Numbered from the stretch's first letter, positions 1 through 8,773 are shown. The stretch: DNA of 64,000 bases from Halpernia frigidisoli (GCF_900113805.1 NZ_FOQT01000001.1:124001-188000), one strand, 5' to 3'. Notes: generated by a model not told the origin, from the sequence alone. A program made the numbers and translations.

Positions 1-299
1 AGAATGATAAGTGGTACTAAAATATTAGTAAGAATCAACATGATCATGCTTAATCCGTCGATACCAAAATGAAGATTACTTCTTAGAACTCCCGAAAAAG
101 GAACGTTAATTTCATATTGTAATTTCTGCCCGACTGTAGGTCCAAAATTAAAATAAGCCAAAGCGTAAAATGCCAGAACCATCGAAATAAGGGAAAAACC
201 AAGCGCAACATCATTGCTGAATTTGTTGTTCTTCCAAAAGAAAGTAAAAACTGAACCTATTAAAGGTAATAGCAATAATGCTAATAAAACTCCAGACAT
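1..299 (-). CDS. nuoM: NADH-quinone oxidoreductase subunit M (5' end only; gene runs off the left edge)
   Basis: The minus strand opens with ATG at 299, one base after the stop of nuoL, and stays open for 99 codons to the edge. The translation starts MSGVLLALLLLPLIGSVF and later has GIDGLSMIMLILTN, the typical N-terminal helices of the antiporter-like NuoM/ND4 subunit (the GIDGLS stretch follows the second helix). NuoM is one of the three antiporter-like proton-channel subunits of the membrane arm of complex I. Its position directly after nuoL in the same direction fits the usual nuoL-nuoM order. Only the first fifth of the expected roughly 500 residues is visible, so nothing can be said about completeness. 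Confidence 0.93.
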   Translation of the reverse strand, partial: MSGVLLALLLLPLIGSVFTFFWKNNKFSNDVALGFSLISMVLAFYALAYFNFGPTVGQKLQYEINVPFSGVLRSNLHFGIDGLSMIMLILTNILVPLII

Positions 300-2195
300 T
301 TATTGTAATATAAAGTTAACAATTAAAATTATTCCTATCGCTAAAGACATGATTAGCACATAGTTTTCGACGTTTCCGTTTTGGAATCGTTTCATAGATT
401 TACCGGTATCTTCGGCACCAATTCCAACAAAATCTGTGAATGGTGTCAAAATTTCTTTGTCAAACATTTTACCGGCTCTTCCTAAACCTTCCACGGGTTT
501 TACAACTGTTGCCTGATAAATTTCGTCGATAAATAATTTTTTATTGGAAAGTCTTTCCCAGCCAAGATATTCTCTTTCCGGTAAAGCCATTTTTCCTTTT
601 TTTACATACATTTGATAAAGGACGAAAATAATTACCAAAACTACTAAAACAGTAACCGCCATTAAAGAAAGTTCTTTCCATAAAGGGATTTCTGCGGCCT
701 GGACATCAAATAAATAGATGCTGTGAAGCCATTTTTCCAGTTTTAAAGATATATTTTCACCCACGAAATGTGGTAAATTAATAGATCCGCCGATCAAAGA
801 TAAAACTGCTAAAACAACCAAAGGAATTGTCATTGTAGCCGGACTTTCATGCATATGATCTGCCTGTTCTTTTGTTCCCCTAAATTCTCCAAAGAATGTT
901 AGGAATAATAATCGGAACATGTAAACTGCTGTTAAAGCCGCGCTGAACAAAGTTAAAAACCAAATAATCGGGCTTTTATTCCACGTTGCAGAAAGAATTT
1001 CGTCTTTCGAGATCATTCCTGAAAAGAAAGGGATCCCGGATATTGCTAGCGTTCCTATTAAAAAAGTAATGTATGTTAATGGAATTTTCTTTCTTAAACC
1101 ACCCATTTTACGCATATCCTGTTCATCACTCATAGCGTGAATTACAGAGCCTGCACCTAAAAATAAAAGTGCTTTGAAGAATGCGTGCGTCATTAAATGA
1201 AACATTGCTGTTGTATAAGCGCCTGCGCCAAGTGCAATGAACATAAAACCGAGTTGCGATACCGTGGAATAAGCCAATACTTTTTTAATATCATTTTGAC
1301 GTAAACCGATAAACGCCGCGACTAACGAAGTCGTTAAACCAATAAATAAAATAATATCTAAAGTTGTTGGCGCCAAAGAATAAAGGAAATTACTTCTCAC
1401 AACTAAATAAATCCCTGCAGTAACCATCGTTGCCGCGTGAATCAACGCAGAAACCGGCGTTGGACCCGCCATTGCATCCGGAAGCCAGGTAAATAATGGA
1501 ATCTGTGCAGATTTTCCTATTGCGCCAATAAATAAACTTAAGGTAATGAAAACGACAACCGGTGAATTTAATTCAAACTTCGCTGCGTTTTGAGAAACGG
1601 TCATATAATCGATCGCGTTCATTTGCTGGGCAATAACGAAAATACCGACTAATAAAGCCAAATCACCAATTCTATTCATGATAAAGGCTTTTCTCGCGGC
1701 TTTACCGTAATCTTCATTTTTATACCAAAATCCAATTAACAAATAAGAACAAACTCCAACACCTTCCCAACCGATAAATAAAATTAAATAATTACTTCCC
1801 ATTACCAAAAGTAACATTGAGAAAATAAATAAATTTAAATAAGTAAAAAACTTGTAAAACCCTTTGTCGTGGCTCATGTAGCCGATAGAGTAGAGGTGAA
1901 TTAATGAGCCAATTCCTGTAATGATCATGATCATCATTAAAGACAACTGATCGATCTGAAACGCGAAATTGATCTGCATTCCGTTGACTTTAAACCATTC
2001 AAATGCTTTCACAATGATTGGCGAAGAATTCTCATTAAAGCCTAAAAATATTTTTACAGCGATACAAAAAGAGGCGAAAACCACTAAAGTCGCTAAAGTA
2101 CCAACGAATATTTTCGGTAATTTTTTACCAAAAAAACCATTAAATATAAAACCTGCGAGAGGCAAAAGTATGATTGCGTAAACTAAATTTTCCAT
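300..2195 (-). CDS. nuoL: NADH-quinone oxidoreductase subunit L
   Basis: Polytopic protein of 631 residues, the normal length for NuoL/ND5, the distal antiporter-like proton channel of complex I with the long lateral helix. Visible hallmarks are GWEGVG at residues 142-147, whose Glu144 matches the essential channel glutamate of the E. coli subunit, and IGKSAQIPLFTWLPDAMAGP around 226-245 with the conserved Lys at about 228. The C-terminal part (from about residue 520) has the amphipathic and last transmembrane segments of the lateral arm. It starts 7 bases after the nuoK stop and ends directly before nuoM, so it is in the middle of the nuo transcript. Confidence 0.97.
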   Translation of the reverse strand: MENLVYAIILLPLAGFIFNGFFGKKLPKIFVGTLATLVVFASFCIAVKIFLGFNENSSPIIVKAFEWFKVNGMQINFAFQIDQLSLMMIMIITGIGSLIHLYSIGYMSHDKGFYKFFTYLNLFIFSMLLLVMGSNYLILFIGWEGVGVCSYLLIGFWYKNEDYGKAARKAFIMNRIGDLALLVGIFVIAQQMNAIDYMTVSQNAAKFELNSPVVVFITLSLFIGAIGKSAQIPLFTWLPDAMAGPTPVSALIHAATMVTAGIYLVVRSNFLYSLAPTTLDIILFIGLTTSLVAAFIGLRQNDIKKVLAYSTVSQLGFMFIALGAGAYTTAMFHLMTHAFFKALLFLGAGSVIHAMSDEQDMRKMGGLRKKIPLTYITFLIGTLAISGIPFFSGMISKDEILSATWNKSPIIWFLTLFSAALTAVYMFRLLFLTFFGEFRGTKEQADHMHESPATMTIPLVVLAVLSLIGGSINLPHFVGENISLKLEKWLHSIYLFDVQAAEIPLWKELSLMAVTVLVVLVIIFVLYQMYVKKGKMALPEREYLGWERLSNKKLFIDEIYQATVVKPVEGLGRAGKMFDKEILTPFTDFVGIGAEDTGKSMKRFQNGNVENYVLIMSLAIGIILIVNFILQ

Positions 2196-2202
2196 CCTTT
2201 TC

Positions 2203-2532
2203 TTAACCTCTTAATTTATTAAAAATACTGATGTCCACAGATTTTGAATTTCTGTACATCATTGCAATAATTGCTAAACCTACAGCAACTTCTGCGGCAG
2301 CAACAACCATGATAAAGAATACCAAAATTTGTCCGTTTCCATCTCCTTTGTAGCTTGAAAATGCAGCAAGCAAAAGATTTACAGAATTTAGCATCAATTC
2401 TACACAACCCAAAATAACGATCGCATTTCTACGAACTAAAACGCCTAACACGCCTAACGAAAACAAAAATGTACTGAGCAAAATAAAATACTCTAAAGGC
2501 ACACTTTGTATAAAAGTATTGGTCTCTCCCAT
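2203..2532 (-). CDS. nuoK: NADH-quinone oxidoreductase subunit K
   Basis: Membrane protein of 109 residues with three predicted helices, the standard size and topology of NuoK/ND4L. Two buried acidic residues typical of the family are present: Glu45 in CVELMLNSVNL and Glu81 in AAAEVAVGLAI, corresponding to the channel glutamates Glu36 and Glu72 of E. coli after a 9-residue N-terminal offset. It forms part of the proton path between NuoJ/NuoA and the antiporter-like subunits. The gene lies 3 bases after nuoJ and 7 bases before nuoL, as in other nuo operons. Confidence 0.97.
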   Translation of the reverse strand: MGETNTFIQSVPLEYFILLSTFLFSLGVLGVLVRRNAIVILGCVELMLNSVNLLLAAFSSYKGDGNGQILVFFIMVVAAAEVAVGLAIIAMMYRNSKSVDISIFNKLRG

Positions 2533-2535
2533 AAT

Positions 2536-3033
2536 CTATAAATCTCTTTTTCCAATTAAAACTGCACCTACAATTCCTGCTAAAATTAATATTGAAGCCA
2601 GTTCAAAAGGTAAAACATATTCATTAAATAATAATCTGCCCAGATCTTTAGTTAAACCTGCAGATTGATTGACAGTTGCACCAGCCACAGAATTCATCGC
2701 CATTCCTCTATAAGCGCCTAGCATTCCGATGAACAATAGACCTGCAGAAAAAATTGCTATAAATTTTCCATAAGTTGGTTTCTTACTTTCGTCGGCTTCA
2801 TTTAAATTTAACATCATCAAGATGTAAAGAAATAAAACCATGATCGCACCTGCGTAAACGATGATCTGAACAATTCCTAAAAACTGTGCATTTAATAGAA
2901 CGTAAAGTCCGGCAATCGAGAAAAATGTGACAATTAGTGATAAAATACTGTAAAGTGGGTTTTTAGCAAAAACAAAATAAACCGCACTGAAACACGCTAT
3001 GAAAGCAACTAAAAAAAATAATATCTGCTCCAT
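2536..3033 (-). CDS. nuoJ: NADH-quinone oxidoreductase subunit J
   Basis: Five-helix membrane protein of 165 residues. VYAGAIMVLFLYILMMLNL around residues 60-78 is the diagnostic NuoJ/ND6 helix that carries the pi-bulge and links quinone reduction to proton pumping. The C-terminal helix ends in GAVLIGKRDL, another common feature of the family. It lies 3 bases after nuoI and 3 bases before nuoK, so the order I-J-K is conserved and translation is probably coupled. Confidence 0.96.
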   Translation of the reverse strand: MEQILFFLVAFIACFSAVYFVFAKNPLYSILSLIVTFFSIAGLYVLLNAQFLGIVQIIVYAGAIMVLFLYILMMLNLNEADESKKPTYGKFIAIFSAGLLFIGMLGAYRGMAMNSVAGATVNQSAGLTKDLGRLLFNEYVLPFELASILILAGIVGAVLIGKRDL

Positions 3034-3036
3034 TTC

Positions 3037-3588
3037 TTAAACTAATTTTTTTTGTTCTTCCGACTGTCTTGCTGAAACGTCAATTCTTGTTTCCATAGTT
3101 TCAACCAGTTTATCTTTTCCGTAAACGAACGATCCACGGTTAGTTTCTACATCTACAAGTCTGTCTGTAAGATAGATAGCGGATTTTGGACAGGCTTCTT
3201 CGCACATGCCGCAGAAAATACAACGCAACATATTTATTTCGTAAGTAATAGCATATTTTTCTTCCCGGAACAGATTTCTTTGTTCCTTAGTTCTTTCTCC
3301 AGAAGTCATTGTGATCGCTTCAGCAGGACAGGCAACGGCGCATAAACCACATGCGGTACAACGTTCGCGACCTTCATCGTCAATTTTTAAAACATGAAGT
3401 CCGCGCCAAACTTCAGCTCTTGGTTTCACTTCTTCCGGATATTGAATTGTCTGTGAACCATTCACAACGGTGTTTACCGCGTGTTTCATAGTGATCGCCA
3501 TACCTTTCAATATCGCCGGAAAATATAATTTTTCGCCAACAGTCATCTTTTTATTAGAGACTACCTTTGATCTGTTTGTTAATTTCAT
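3037..3588 (-). CDS. nuoI: NADH-quinone oxidoreductase subunit I (2x[4Fe-4S])
   Basis: Soluble ferredoxin-like subunit of 183 residues that carries clusters N6a and N6b and passes electrons to NuoB. Both binding motifs are intact: CTACGLCAVACP near residue 78 and CIFCGMCEEACP near residue 123. The N-terminal part has LKGMAITMKHAVN, the amphipathic helix that contacts the membrane arm. The C-terminal tail after about residue 150 is charged and weakly conserved in the family. Unlike the other junctions of the operon, nuoI is separated from nuoH by about 260 bases that contain a repeat element. Confidence 0.96.
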   Translation of the reverse strand: MKLTNRSKVVSNKKMTVGEKLYFPAILKGMAITMKHAVNTVVNGSQTIQYPEEVKPRAEVWRGLHVLKIDDEGRERCTACGLCAVACPAEAITMTSGERTKEQRNLFREEKYAITYEINMLRCIFCGMCEEACPKSAIYLTDRLVDVETNRGSFVYGKDKLVETMETRIDVSARQSEEQKKLV

Positions 3589-3699
3589 TTTTTATAATGT
3601 AACAATTTAATAGTGCCGCAATTTAACAATATTAAAATTAATTTTATTCTAGTTCCAATTTTTTGGCAGTATTTGACTGCTTCGAATGTATGTTTTTCA

Positions 3700-3790
3700 A
3701 TTTTTCTTTGGCAGACATTTCCGTCTTCCGTTCCCAATCTTTTTTTCAAATGCAAAAAAAGGATTTCCACTCAAGCCGGGCTGCAACTCA
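3700..3790 (-). repeat. Intergenic repeat element between nuoH and nuoI
   Basis: Read on the minus strand the gap contains GCCCGGCTTGAGTGGAAATC followed by CTTTTTTT and then AAAAAAAGATTGGGAACGGA. A related arrangement (CCCGATTGCAATGGAAATCC, a T run, later AAAAAGATTGTAATGGAA) occurs at 50177-50275. The two share the GGAAATCCTTTTTT core and the AAAAAGATTG second half, so they look like two copies of one dispersed intergenic family. A 61-codon open frame over this area has no coding character and I do not call it a gene. Confidence 0.5.
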
Positions 3791-3849
3791 TTTTGCTTAA
3801 CCAGTTTATTTAATAGTTGAAGATTATTACAATCTTCAAAGATTAAAAG

Positions 3850-4923
3850 CTATTTCATAAAATGCTCAAAAGCCAAAATAATTCCGCCCGTTAACACCAA
3901 ATTCACCAACGCGATTGGGATCAGTTTTTTCCAACCTAAATGCATTAACTGGTCATATCTGAAACGTGGTAAAGTCCATCTCACCCACATAAATATTAAA
4001 ATACCGATAAAAGTTTTTAACAAAAATGACAGGATCGACAATATTCCTACCGTATTTTCACTCCAGTGTTCCGTCGCCCACTGAATTCCTGGAAAGTTGT
4101 AACCTCCTAAAAATAAAGTAACGATCAAAGCATTCGAAATAAACATATTTACATATTCACCGAACATATAAAGTCCCAGTTTCATGGAAGAATATTCTGT
4201 ATGATAACCGTTAATTAACTCAGATTCACATTCCGCCAAATCAAAAGGATGTCTGTTACATTCTGCTAAAGCTGCCACAAAAAATATAATAAATGCGACA
4301 GGCTGGTAAAAAATATTCCAGTTCATGCCAGAAATCCAGGGAATAACGCCCCAAAGTTTTCCTGTTGACTGACTGTCTGTTATTACTTTTAGATCTAAAC
4401 TTCCTGTCATCATAATGATCGCAATCAGAGCTAAACCCATTGCGAGTTCGTATGAAATCATTTGAGAAGAAGCACGTATTGCACCGATCAAAGAATATTT
4501 ATTATTAGAAGCCCATCCGCCTATCATAATTCCGTAAACACCGATTGAAACCATTCCAATTAAATAAAGCACGCCGACGTCAATATTGGCAACCTGTAAA
4601 GAATAGCTTTGTCCGCCAAAATTTAAAGATTTACCCCAAGGAATGACAGCTCCAGTAATCAGGGAAATAAACATTACCAAAGATGGTCCGATCACGAAGA
4701 GGAATTTTTCTGCGTTTGCCGGCGTAAAATCTTCTTTAAAGAAAAATTTACCACCATCCGCTAATGGCTGAAACAAACCAAAAGGTCCTGCGCGGCTTGG
4801 TCCCATTCTATCCTGCATTATTGCAGCTACCTTTCTTTCTGCCCAGGTAGAGTAGGCTGCAACGGTTAGTGCCAATAAGAAAAGGCCAAAAACCAGTATT
4901 AATTTAAAAGTTAAAACTCCCAT
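3850..4923 (-). CDS. nuoH: NADH-quinone oxidoreductase subunit H
   Basis: Polytopic protein of 357 residues, about the usual length of NuoH/ND1, which forms the quinone-access chamber at the junction of the two arms. The family signatures are present: AERKVAAIMQDRMGPSRAGP (residues 28-47) and the acidic loop ALAECNRHPFDLAECESELI (about 218-237) that lines the quinone site. It follows nuoG after 3 bases and precedes nuoI after a long spacer. A break of this kind inside nuo operons can carry an internal promoter or an RNA processing site, but none can be shown here. Confidence 0.97.
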   Translation of the reverse strand: MGVLTFKLILVFGLFLLALTVAAYSTWAERKVAAIMQDRMGPSRAGPFGLFQPLADGGKFFFKEDFTPANAEKFLFVIGPSLVMFISLITGAVIPWGKSLNFGGQSYSLQVANIDVGVLYLIGMVSIGVYGIMIGGWASNNKYSLIGAIRASSQMISYELAMGLALIAIIMMTGSLDLKVITDSQSTGKLWGVIPWISGMNWNIFYQPVAFIIFFVAALAECNRHPFDLAECESELINGYHTEYSSMKLGLYMFGEYVNMFISNALIVTLFLGGYNFPGIQWATEHWSENTVGILSILSFLLKTFIGILIFMWVRWTLPRFRYDQLMHLGWKKLIPIALVNLVLTGGIILAFEHFMK

Positions 4924-4926
4924 AAC

Positions 4927-5925
4927 TTATATTTCGTCTTTTTTGCTAATTTCTTTTGCCTCCGGATTATCCAGCATTCTAAGTGTCTCGACAGGTTTTT
5001 GATAATGATTTAAAGAAATTACAGAATGTCTGTCAATATGACGTGGACCTTCAATTATCCATTCTTTTGCGTCTTTTCTTTCAAATCTGCAGGTATTACA
5101 AATATATTCCTGAACTTCGTCGTACTGGTCTTTTCTGGCAGTGACTCTTATCACTTCTTCGCCTTTTAACCAAACAACTGCTTTGCCGGAACATTTATCA
5201 CAATTGCAATGTGCGTCCATTGGTTTTGTAAACCAAACGCGACTCATAAAACGCGAAGTTTTATCCGTTAAAGCCCCAACAGGGCAAACATCAATAACGT
5301 TTCCAATGAAGTCGTTGTCTAAAGCTTTATTTAAATATGTTGAAATTTCTGCATGTTCACCACGAAATAAAATACCGTGTTCTCTTTCTTCCGTTAATTG
5401 ATTTGCCGCCAAAACACATCTTGCGCACAAAATGCAGCGGTTCATATTCAATTTAATATAAGGACCGATATCTTCCGGTTCGAAAGTTCTTCGCTCGAAA
5501 TCTGTTCTTGTTTGTTCTTCACCATTTTCGTACGCCAGATCCTGAAGATGACATTCGCCCGCTTGATCACAAATTGGGCAATCCAGAGGGTGATTAATTA
5601 ACAAAAATTCTGTCACGGCGTGTCGTGCTTCCTGAGTTTTTGGTGAAGTTAAATTTTTCACTTCCATTCCATCCATCACTGCAGTTCTGCAACTTGCCAT
5701 TAATTTTGGCATTGGTCTCGGATCTTTTTCTGAACCGGCGCTCACTTCAACCAAACAGGTTCTGCATCTTCCACCGCTTGTTTCCAAAGATGAGTAATAA
5801 CACATTGCCGGCGGAACTGATTTACCACCAATTTGGCGCGCTGCGTTTAAAATAGTAGTTCCGGGCTCAACTTCTGTAGTTTGCCCGTCAATAGTTACTT
5901 TAAATTTTTTAATTTCTTCGCTCAT
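4927..5925 (-). CDS. nuoG: NADH-quinone oxidoreductase subunit G, short form
   Basis: Only 332 residues against roughly 700-900 in proteobacterial NuoG. Cluster ligands visible in order are Cys42/54/57/79 ([2Fe-2S] N1b), His112 with Cys116/119/125 (N5), Cys164/167/170/214 (N4), then a second cysteine group Cys240/242/245 and Cys276/279 that resembles the N7 site. The large molybdopterin-oxidoreductase-like domain that normally follows is missing. The ORF ends cleanly in a charged tail (KEISKKDEI) and nuoH follows 3 bases later, so this is a natural short form and not a frameshift; the same short form is common in Flavobacteriia. It carries electrons from NuoF through the peripheral arm. Confidence 0.94.
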   Translation of the reverse strand: MSEEIKKFKVTIDGQTTEVEPGTTILNAARQIGGKSVPPAMCYYSSLETSGGRCRTCLVEVSAGSEKDPRPMPKLMASCRTAVMDGMEVKNLTSPKTQEARHAVTEFLLINHPLDCPICDQAGECHLQDLAYENGEEQTRTDFERRTFEPEDIGPYIKLNMNRCILCARCVLAANQLTEEREHGILFRGEHAEISTYLNKALDNDFIGNVIDVCPVGALTDKTSRFMSRVWFTKPMDAHCNCDKCSGKAVVWLKGEEVIRVTARKDQYDEVQEYICNTCRFERKDAKEWIIEGPRHIDRHSVISLNHYQKPVETLRMLDNPEAKEISKKDEI

Positions 5926-5955
5926 ATCTTGTAATTTGCCTTTGGCAATATGAAT

Positions 5956-6774
5956 TTATAATTTCTTTTTTGTTCTAAAAGTGTAGCCTAAACCAAAATT
6001 AACCTGCGCAAATGCAAAATCCTGGCTAGCTTTGTCAGGTCTGTCATTCAGTGTCGTTTTAATATCTGGTAAGTTAATATAACCACCTTTTGCTTCAATT
6101 TGTCCAACTAAATGATTCCAAAGTACAAAATTAATACTACCCCTTGCATCAAGTCCAAAACCTGCAATATGGTAACGGTCACTTCTTTCAAAACCCATCA
6201 ACGTTACGTTAGATTTTGGAACCATAACACCTGCACCTCCACCATAACCTAAAAATATATCAAATTTAGTGTGATTTAAAAGATGTTTATATTTTTGAAC
6301 ACCAATATTTGCATAATTTAATCCGTCCGTATGTTCAAATTGTAAAAATTCACCACTCGTTAAATCTACCTTATTATTAACAACAAAAGCTGAGTAAGTT
6401 GGATTTCCTATATATCCCGTAAAATCTGCAGTCTGGTTTTGCACCATCACATATTTCATATGATCCATTCCTAAAGTTATACTCAAGTTATCTGCTATAA
6501 AATAGGATAATCTATAATTTACCTGAGGAACAGTTAATTTATTTATATTAAAATAAATATTTGCTTTAAATGGTGTTTGTCTATCTCTTGCGTGAACGTT
6601 TTGCAAAGTAAAATCATAGTTATTACCTTTAAAATGAATATCTGAGTTTGCATAAACGGCTCTGTTGTAACCCCAAAAAAACATCATGTCACCTTTTTTA
6701 AAGGGTTCTGTTTGCGCATTTATACTAACGATTGAAAGCAATAATACTGCAAAAATTACTATTTTATTTTTCAA
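5956..6774 (-). CDS. Secreted outer-membrane-like protein encoded inside the nuo operon
   Basis: I do not recognise a named family. The 272-residue product has a clear Sec signal peptide (about residues 1-20, ending SINAQ) and a body rich in alternating aromatic and polar residues, such as NIYFNINKLTVPQVNYRL and AQVNFGLGYTFRTKKKL, with a C-terminal beta-strand-like end. This suggests a small beta-barrel or other outer membrane protein. It sits between nuoF and nuoG: the start is 2 bases after the nuoF TAG stop and the stop is 30 bases before nuoG. The start codon must be TTG at 6774: the only upstream in-frame stretch has no ATG and the next Met is at residue 29, past the signal peptide. A role linked to complex I is not shown by the sequence; co-transcription is. 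Confidence 0.82.
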   Translation of the reverse strand: MKNKIVIFAVLLLSIVSINAQTEPFKKGDMMFFWGYNRAVYANSDIHFKGNNYDFTLQNVHARDRQTPFKANIYFNINKLTVPQVNYRLSYFIADNLSITLGMDHMKYVMVQNQTADFTGYIGNPTYSAFVVNNKVDLTSGEFLQFEHTDGLNYANIGVQKYKHLLNHTKFDIFLGYGGGAGVMVPKSNVTLMGFERSDRYHIAGFGLDARGSINFVLWNHLVGQIEAKGGYINLPDIKTTLNDRPDKASQDFAFAQVNFGLGYTFRTKKKL

Positions 6775-6776
6775 GA

Positions 6777-8138
6777 CTACTTTATATTTTGTATTTCAGG
6801 TGTTGGAATTGGATCAGCATAGTTTGACATTCCATAATTTCTTGTTTGAGATTCTGGATTATCAATATACCATTCAAACTCATCTCTGAAATGTCTGATC
6901 GCTGCTGCAACTGGCCATGCTGCTGCATCACCAAGTGGACAAATTGTGTTACCTTCGATTTTTCTCTGAATATCCCAAAGTAGATCGATGTCTTTCATTT
7001 CTCCGTCACCGCGTAAAATTTTCTTTAAAATTCTGTACATCCAACCAGTTCCTTCTCGACAAGGCGTACATTGTCCACAACTTTCATGGTTGTAAAATCT
7101 TGCTAAAGTCATCGTGTGTTCTACCACAGACTGGTCTTCGTCCAAAACTATAAATCCACCGGAACCCATCATGGTTCCTGTTGCAAAACCGCCGTCTGCA
7201 AGAGATTCATAATTCATGATTCTATCTTCTCCGTTGATTGTTTTTAACAACAAATTTGCAGGAACAATTGGAACTGAACTTCCACCTGGAATACAGGCTT
7301 TCAATTTTTTACCGTTTGGAATTCCACCACAATAGTCATCAGAATAGATAAATTCTTCGACTGAAATCGTCATGTCGATTTCATAAACGCCAGGTTTATT
7401 AATGTTTCCACAAGCAGAAATTAATTTTGTTCCAGTCGATTTTCCAACGCCAATTTTAGCATATTCTGCACCAGTAATATTTATAATTGGCACAACTGCT
7501 GCAATTGTTTCAACGTTATTTACAACGGTTGGTCTTTCCCAAGCGCCTTTTACAGCGGGAAATGGTGGTTTTAATCTTGGATTTCCACGTTTTCCTTCAA
7601 GAGATTCTAATAATGCCGTTTCTTCGCCACAAATGTAAGCACCTGCACCACGATGAACATAAATTTCTAAATCGTAACCAGAATTTAAGATATTTTTACC
7701 TAAGAATCCGGCAGCTTTTGCTTCATCAATGGCTTCCTCTAAAATATTTGTGATCCACGCATATTCGCCACGGATATAAATATAAGAATCGTGCGCGCCC
7801 AAAGCGAAAGATGAAATGATCATTCCTTCAATTAATAGATGAGGCAAAAATTCCATTAAATAACGGTCCTTGAAAGTTCCTGGTTCAGATTCATCGGCAT
7901 TAACCACCAAATGTCTCGGAACGCCTTCTGGTTTTGCAAGAAAACTCCATTTCAAACCTGTTGGGAAACCTGCGCCACCACGGCCGCGAAGTCCGGAAGT
8001 TTTTACTTCTTCCGTAATTTCTTCAGGTGTCATTTTAAATGCTTTTTCAACTGCTTCATAACCACCTTGTTTTCGGTAGGTTTCGAAATAGCGAATACCT
8101 TCTATATGTGCGTCTTTAAGTAAAAGTTTTTTACTCAT
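6777..8138 (-). CDS. nuoF: NADH-quinone oxidoreductase subunit F
   Basis: The NADH-oxidising flavoprotein subunit, 453 residues, normal for the family. SGLRGRGGAGFPTGLKW near residue 50 is the NADH/FMN-binding glycine-rich loop, GAGAYICGEETALLESLEG near 165 is the second nucleotide-binding region, and ESCGQCTPCREG together with CPLGDAAAW provides the four cysteines of cluster N3. It takes a hydride from NADH to FMN and passes electrons on to NuoE/NuoG. nuoE ends 13 bases upstream; the next gene is the unexpected outer-membrane-like protein. Confidence 0.97.
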   Translation of the reverse strand: MSKKLLLKDAHIEGIRYFETYRKQGGYEAVEKAFKMTPEEITEEVKTSGLRGRGGAGFPTGLKWSFLAKPEGVPRHLVVNADESEPGTFKDRYLMEFLPHLLIEGMIISSFALGAHDSYIYIRGEYAWITNILEEAIDEAKAAGFLGKNILNSGYDLEIYVHRGAGAYICGEETALLESLEGKRGNPRLKPPFPAVKGAWERPTVVNNVETIAAVVPIINITGAEYAKIGVGKSTGTKLISACGNINKPGVYEIDMTISVEEFIYSDDYCGGIPNGKKLKACIPGGSSVPIVPANLLLKTINGEDRIMNYESLADGGFATGTMMGSGGFIVLDEDQSVVEHTMTLARFYNHESCGQCTPCREGTGWMYRILKKILRGDGEMKDIDLLWDIQRKIEGNTICPLGDAAAWPVAAAIRHFRDEFEWYIDNPESQTRNYGMSNYADPIPTPEIQNIK

Positions 8139-8151
8139 TTTTTAGTTTAAA

Positions 8152-8658
8152 TTAATTTAAAGCAAGTTGACCTTCTCTGCAAAGCTGAAGAATTTCATCT
8201 ACTTTTTCTGTTGTTAAATTTTCATGGTAAAAATCGCCTAACTGCATCATTGGAGCATAACCGCAAGCGCCAAGACATTCCGCTGGTTTTAAAGTAAATA
8301 AACCATCTGCGGAAGTTTCGCCGTCTTTTATATTTAAAGAAGTTCGGATGTGATCTAAAATTTTCTCACTTCCGTTCAACATGCAAGGACCGGTTCTACA
8401 AACTTCTAATACAAATTTACCAACCGGTTTCATATTGAACATGCTGTAAAAAGTCGCGACTTCATATACCTCAATTGGCAATAAGTTTAAAACCTCTGCC
8501 ACATAATCCATAACGGGAACGCTTAACCAACCACCTAATTCTGTTTGCGCCAAATGCAAAACGGGAATAAGAGCAGATTTGCTTTTTCCTTCTGGATATC
8601 TTTTTATCATCTGCTGAACTTTATCTAAAGTTTCAGGTTTAAAACTTAATTCACTCAC
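8152..8658 (-). CDS. nuoE: NADH-quinone oxidoreductase subunit E
   Basis: Thioredoxin-fold subunit of 168 residues that binds the off-pathway [2Fe-2S] cluster N1a next to NuoF. Cluster ligands lie in CRTGPCMLNG and CLGACGYAPMM. The N-terminal helical part with YPEGKSKSALIPVLHLAQ is characteristic. The initiation codon is GTG at 8658; no in-frame ATG is available between it and the upstream AT-rich spacer, and MSELSF fits the usual N-terminus. A 115-base gap separates it from nuoD. Confidence 0.95.
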   Translation of the reverse strand: MSELSFKPETLDKVQQMIKRYPEGKSKSALIPVLHLAQTELGGWLSVPVMDYVAEVLNLLPIEVYEVATFYSMFNMKPVGKFVLEVCRTGPCMLNGSEKILDHIRTSLNIKDGETSADGLFTLKPAECLGACGYAPMMQLGDFYHENLTTEKVDEILQLCREGQLALN

Positions 8659-8773
8659 AATATTAATTTTGAATTTTAAATTTTAGATTTTGAACGTCTA
8701 ATATTCAAGTTTTTAATTTTATATTTTTTGCTTTAGATCAATTTAAAATTTGTAATCTAAAATCTATAATTTC
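8659..8773. repeat. AT-rich intercistronic spacer with shared motif (nuoD-nuoE)
   Basis: This 115-base spacer is almost pure A/T and contains AATTTTAGATTTTGAA at 8679-8694. The identical 16 bases recur at 11091-11106 in the nuoA-nuoB spacer. Both also contain TTTAAATTTT/AAATTTAAA-like stretches that can fold back. These are probably copies of a simple dispersed AT-rich repeat that has expanded selected gaps of the operon; no ORF is present. Confidence 0.45.

Noticed and set aside
3585-3770. 61-codon open frame on the minus strand between nuoH and nuoI
   Set aside because: It lies over the repeat element, has no conserved feature and no plausible start; the repeat explains it.
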